A stretch of DNA of 64,000 bases from Sphingomonas sp. FARSPH (GTDB lineage: Bacteria > Pseudomonadota > Alphaproteobacteria > Sphingomonadales > Sphingomonadaceae): assembly GCF_003355005.1 (NCBI RefSeq), contig NZ_CP029985.1, positions 868,001 through 932,000 on the forward strand. Reading direction: 5' to 3'. Of the stretch, positions 61,683 to 64,000 are shown in pieces; the first letter of the stretch is position 1; each line of letters starts with the position of its first letter. Made by a program: the position numbers and the translations under genes. The notes under the pieces were generated by a model. That model ran no database searches and had not been told where the DNA came from. It worked only from the letters and a program-made list of their open reading frames with translations.

Positions 61683-62549
61683 ATGATGCTGGCCAGCCTG
61701 ATCCTGCTTGCACCGCCAACGGCCGTCGTCGCCTGCCGCCCCCAGGATCGGCCCGGATTGGTCGCACAGGCCACTGCGTTCGGCGGCGTGGTCGCGCCCG
61801 ACCGCGCGCGCGCGCAGGCGGCGGCTGCGGCAGGCGATACGGCACGCGCCGCCGCCGCGCGCTATCTCGGTCTCGAGATCGCACCGTTCCTGATTGCCCC
61901 CGACGCGGTGTCCCCGCGCAGATTGGGGTGTCCGTTCGTGTTCGCCTGGCCCTTCGCCGAGCCCGGCACCGTTGGGCGGTCGCCACCTTCCCATGTCCTG
62001 CCGCACGAGATCGGCCATGCCGCCTTCCTCCATTTCCTCATTCCCAGAACGGTGGACGATGAATACGGCGGCGACGCCCCCGACTGGCTCGACGAAATGG
62101 TGGCGATTGCGTTCGAGGATTCCGTCGGCGTCGCGAACCGCAGGGCGGACGGGCGGCGTCACGCCGAACGTCATGCGCTGATCCCGCTGCGACGCCTGCT
62201 GGCGATGACGCATCCCGAATGGGTCGCCGCTGGTCCGTCGACGGGACAGAGCCCGGGCGGCAACCTCGGCGTCCCCGGATCGCCGGATACACCCGCGTAC
62301 TATGCGACGGTCCGGCTGTTGTTCGACTATCTCGTTGCCCGGACCGGCAATCCACAGGTTTTGCGCGACCTCGCCGACGCCGCGCGGAATAAGGTGCCGA
62401 TCGATCGCTGGATGCTGGCACGGGTGGCGCGCTTCGGCGATGGGCCGACGCTCGAGGATCTGGACGTGGCCATGACGGCGTTCGCGATCGGCGATCCTGC
62501 GTATCGCGCCGCCGGCGATGCCGACCTGCGGAGATCGCAGGCACGATGA
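61683..62549 (+). CDS. Exported putative zinc metallopeptidase (HEXXH, gluzincin-like)
   Basis: A 288-residue protein with an N-terminal hydrophobic leader. H-E-I-G-H (108-112) is a zinc-binding HEXXH motif, and D-W-L-D-E138-M-V-A follows at the distance of the third glutamate ligand in gluzincins (usually W-L-x-E-G). Four N-terminal and middle cysteines are few. I do not recognise a named family. The ATG at 61683 is followed by another at 61686. Its stop overlaps the TonB-receptor start by 4 bp, suggesting joint action in the cell envelope. Confidence 0.7.
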   Translation: MMLASLILLAPPTAVVACRPQDRPGLVAQATAFGGVVAPDRARAQAAAAAGDTARAAAARYLGLEIAPFLIAPDAVSPRRLGCPFVFAWPFAEPGTVGRSPPSHVLPHEIGHAAFLHFLIPRTVDDEYGGDAPDWLDEMVAIAFEDSVGVANRRADGRRHAERHALIPLRRLLAMTHPEWVAAGPSTGQSPGGNLGVPGSPDTPAYYATVRLLFDYLVARTGNPQVLRDLADAARNKVPIDRWMLARVARFGDGPTLEDLDVAMTAFAIGDPAYRAAGDADLRRSQAR

Positions 62550-64000
62550 GACACCCCGACGGACGGCGACCGACCGCCGACGGCGTCGAGGCCGCAATCG
62601 TCGGCGTCCTTGTCGTTGCCGCGACCCTTGCCATTGCGGGTCCGGCGCAGGCGAGAGTGCAACGAAGCGTGCCACCGACGCCGCAGACGACAGACCCCGC
62701 GCCGCCACCCGCGCCAGCGGCACGGGCTGCGGACGCGGCTTCGACGCGCGACGTCGAATTCGTCGACGCGAACGGCGTGCCGTTGTCCGAGGACAAGCAG
62801 CAGAACCTGCGGGCCAAGTTCAAAGACGACCCCGCCCTGCAACAGGCGACGCAGTCGAGTCCCGGCCCGGTTCGCCCCAAGACCGGAAGCGATGCCGAAG
62901 GCCGGACGCGCGACATCGTCGTCAGCGGCCGTCGCCCGCGCGGATCGGTGATCGGCGACATACCGGCGGCGCAGACCTTCAACCCACTCGACATCCGTGC
63001 CTATGGCGCGAGCGATATCGGCGAACTGGTGCAGGCGTTGGGGCCACAGGTCGGCAGCGATCGCGGACGCGCGGACAACGCGCCGGTCGTGCTGCTCAAC
63101 GGAAAGCGCGTGTCCAGCTTTCTCGAAATCTCGCGCATCCCCACCGAGGCCATCGAGCGGATGGAGGTGTTCCCCGAGGAACTCGCGCTCAAATACGGCT
63201 ACCGGGCGGACCAGAAGGTGGTCAACATCGTCACCTATGAGCGGTTCGCCTCCAAGCTTGTCCGCGCGTCCTACGCCGCGCCGACCGAGGGCGGGCGCGA
63301 CACGAAGGCCTCCGGCGCCTCCTATCTCCGGATCGCGCGCGGCGCGCGGTTCAACGTGGACGTGGACTATGACCGGTCGGGCGCGTTGCGCGAAAGCGAT
63401 CGCGGCCTGTCGCAACCCACCGACATGCCAGGCGCAGGCGCTTTCCGCACCCTGGTGCCGGCGACGGACCGGTTCACGCTGACCGGGACCGCCAGCGGCG
63501 AGCTCGTCAAGGGCGTCGCATCAACGCTCAACGGCCGGTTCGAGGCGGGGTCGAGCCGAAGCCTGCTGGGACCGGGGCCGGCCGGTGCGCTCGCACGCGA
63601 CGTCGACACGCGCAGCGGCCATCTCGGCGGTGTCGCGGACGGACGGATTGGCCAGTGGCAATGGTCCCTTGTCACCAACCTGGACCGCACAACGAGCAAC
63701 ACCGCGACGGACACCGTGATCGCGGGGGCGGCGCGCGACACGGCCAGATCAGTTGCCACGCTTGCCGATGCCACCGCCGTTTTCACCGGGGCGATCGCGA
63801 CGCTTCCCGCCGGTCCGCTGTCATCGAACCTGCAGGTCGGGGGCGAGATGCGCGACTTGCAGGCGGCGTCGAGGCGTTCGGGGATTGGACAGGTAACGGA
63901 TCTGGCACGGGACCGGGCGACGGCGCAGGCGAACCTGGACCTGCCGCTTGCCAGTCGCCGCGGCAAAGTGCTCGGTCGGCTGGGCGAACTCTCGGCGAAC
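62546..64000 (+). CDS. TonB-dependent receptor-like outer-membrane protein, 5' part
   Basis: From ATG 62546 (ATGA overlap) 485 codons are open to the window edge. A signal-like stretch (residues 16-37) is followed by a Pro-rich linker, then R-D-I-V-V-S-G-R-R at about 128 and a plug domain with L-V-Q-A-L-G-P-Q-V and P-V-V-L-L-N-G-K-R-V-S-S-F-L-E-I-S-R-I-P-T-E-A-I-E-R-M-E-V. Beta-barrel repeats start near 230. Such receptors import siderophores, vitamins or sugars. The substrate is unknown, and the C-terminus is outside the window. Confidence 0.82.
   Translation, partial: MRHPDGRRPTADGVEAAIVGVLVVAATLAIAGPAQARVQRSVPPTPQTTDPAPPPAPAARAADAASTRDVEFVDANGVPLSEDKQQNLRAKFKDDPALQQATQSSPGPVRPKTGSDAEGRTRDIVVSGRRPRGSVIGDIPAAQTFNPLDIRAYGASDIGELVQALGPQVGSDRGRADNAPVVLLNGKRVSSFLEISRIPTEAIERMEVFPEELALKYGYRADQKVVNIVTYERFASKLVRASYAAPTEGGRDTKASGASYLRIARGARFNVDVDYDRSGALRESDRGLSQPTDMPGAGAFRTLVPATDRFTLTGTASGELVKGVASTLNGRFEAGSSRSLLGPGPAGALARDVDTRSGHLGGVADGRIGQWQWSLVTNLDRTTSNTATDTVIAGAARDTARSVATLADATAVFTGAIATLPAGPLSSNLQVGGEMRDLQAASRRSGIGQVTDLARDRATAQANLDLPLASRRGKVLGRLGELSAN

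Overview
The window looks like a piece of a Sphingomonas-type alphaproteobacterial chromosome. It is very GC-rich and densely coded. It carries MipZ, the order cpoB-tilS-ftsH, a nitrogen-PTS PtsP, an Mla system with a STAS-fused permease, TonB-receptor genes, and many GTCATCCCCGC / GTCACCCCGG intergenic inverted repeats. Nearly all of it is ordinary chromosome; one small islet sits in a tRNA gene.

Layout. 1-5.2 kb: end of a Sel1-repeat gene, panC, divergent mipZ with a J-domain protein, a phosphomannomutase, a PH-domain protein and an ExoX-like exonuclease. 5.3-8.3 kb: a three-gene signalling operon (CHASE3-type kinase, single-domain receiver, receiver-HisKA_2 kinase whose start appears to be CTG). 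8.4-11.8 kb: aldo/keto reductase, DedA, a GT-C-like membrane protein and a DUF2306 protein. 12.1-19.8 kb: a long minus-strand run proA / toxin-antitoxin / nadD-rsfS-rlmH / envC-ctpA / dsbB-coq7, in which nadD, rsfS and rlmH all lack ATG starts. 19.8-25 kb: DUF3667, DUF1275, a subclass B3 metallo-beta-lactamase, then a more AT-rich patch with an alpha/beta hydrolase carrying a fresh-looking 21-bp tandem duplication. 25-32.6 kb: ftsH, tilS, cpoB, a RodZ-like protein and ptsP on the minus strand. 32.7-47.1 kb: an ABC exporter pair, ruvB, a GlsB-type stress protein, a SIMPL protein, an RND efflux pair, a DUF445 protein and the four-gene Mla-type lipid transport operon. 47.1-48.7 kb: a repeat-filled gap and a cyclophilin-type isomerase.

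48.75-51.36 kb is the most unusual part. A tRNA-Ser(GGA) gene is followed 2.5 kb later by an exact 24-bp copy of its 3' end. Between the copies lies one large gene: an N-terminal GHKL (Hsp90/MutL/MORC-like) ATPase joined to a C-terminal domain with a PD-(D/E)XK nuclease signature. No integrase remains, but both ends keep paired GTGGGTAA boxes 12 bp apart, as expected of integrase arm sites. A nested inverted repeat lies about 70 bp before the gene. I read this as a one-gene, probably anti-phage, islet.

51.4-64 kb: a small acidic protein, a Gly-rich secreted protein, an S8 protease divergent from an ECF sigma/anti-sigma pair, a PaoABC-like molybdenum hydroxylase without a Tat leader plus a ferredoxin-reductase-like flavoprotein, and a plus-strand group of secreted proteins (a tiny Cys/Tyr-rich one, a small beta-type one, a HEXXH protein) ending in a TonB-receptor gene cut by the window edge.
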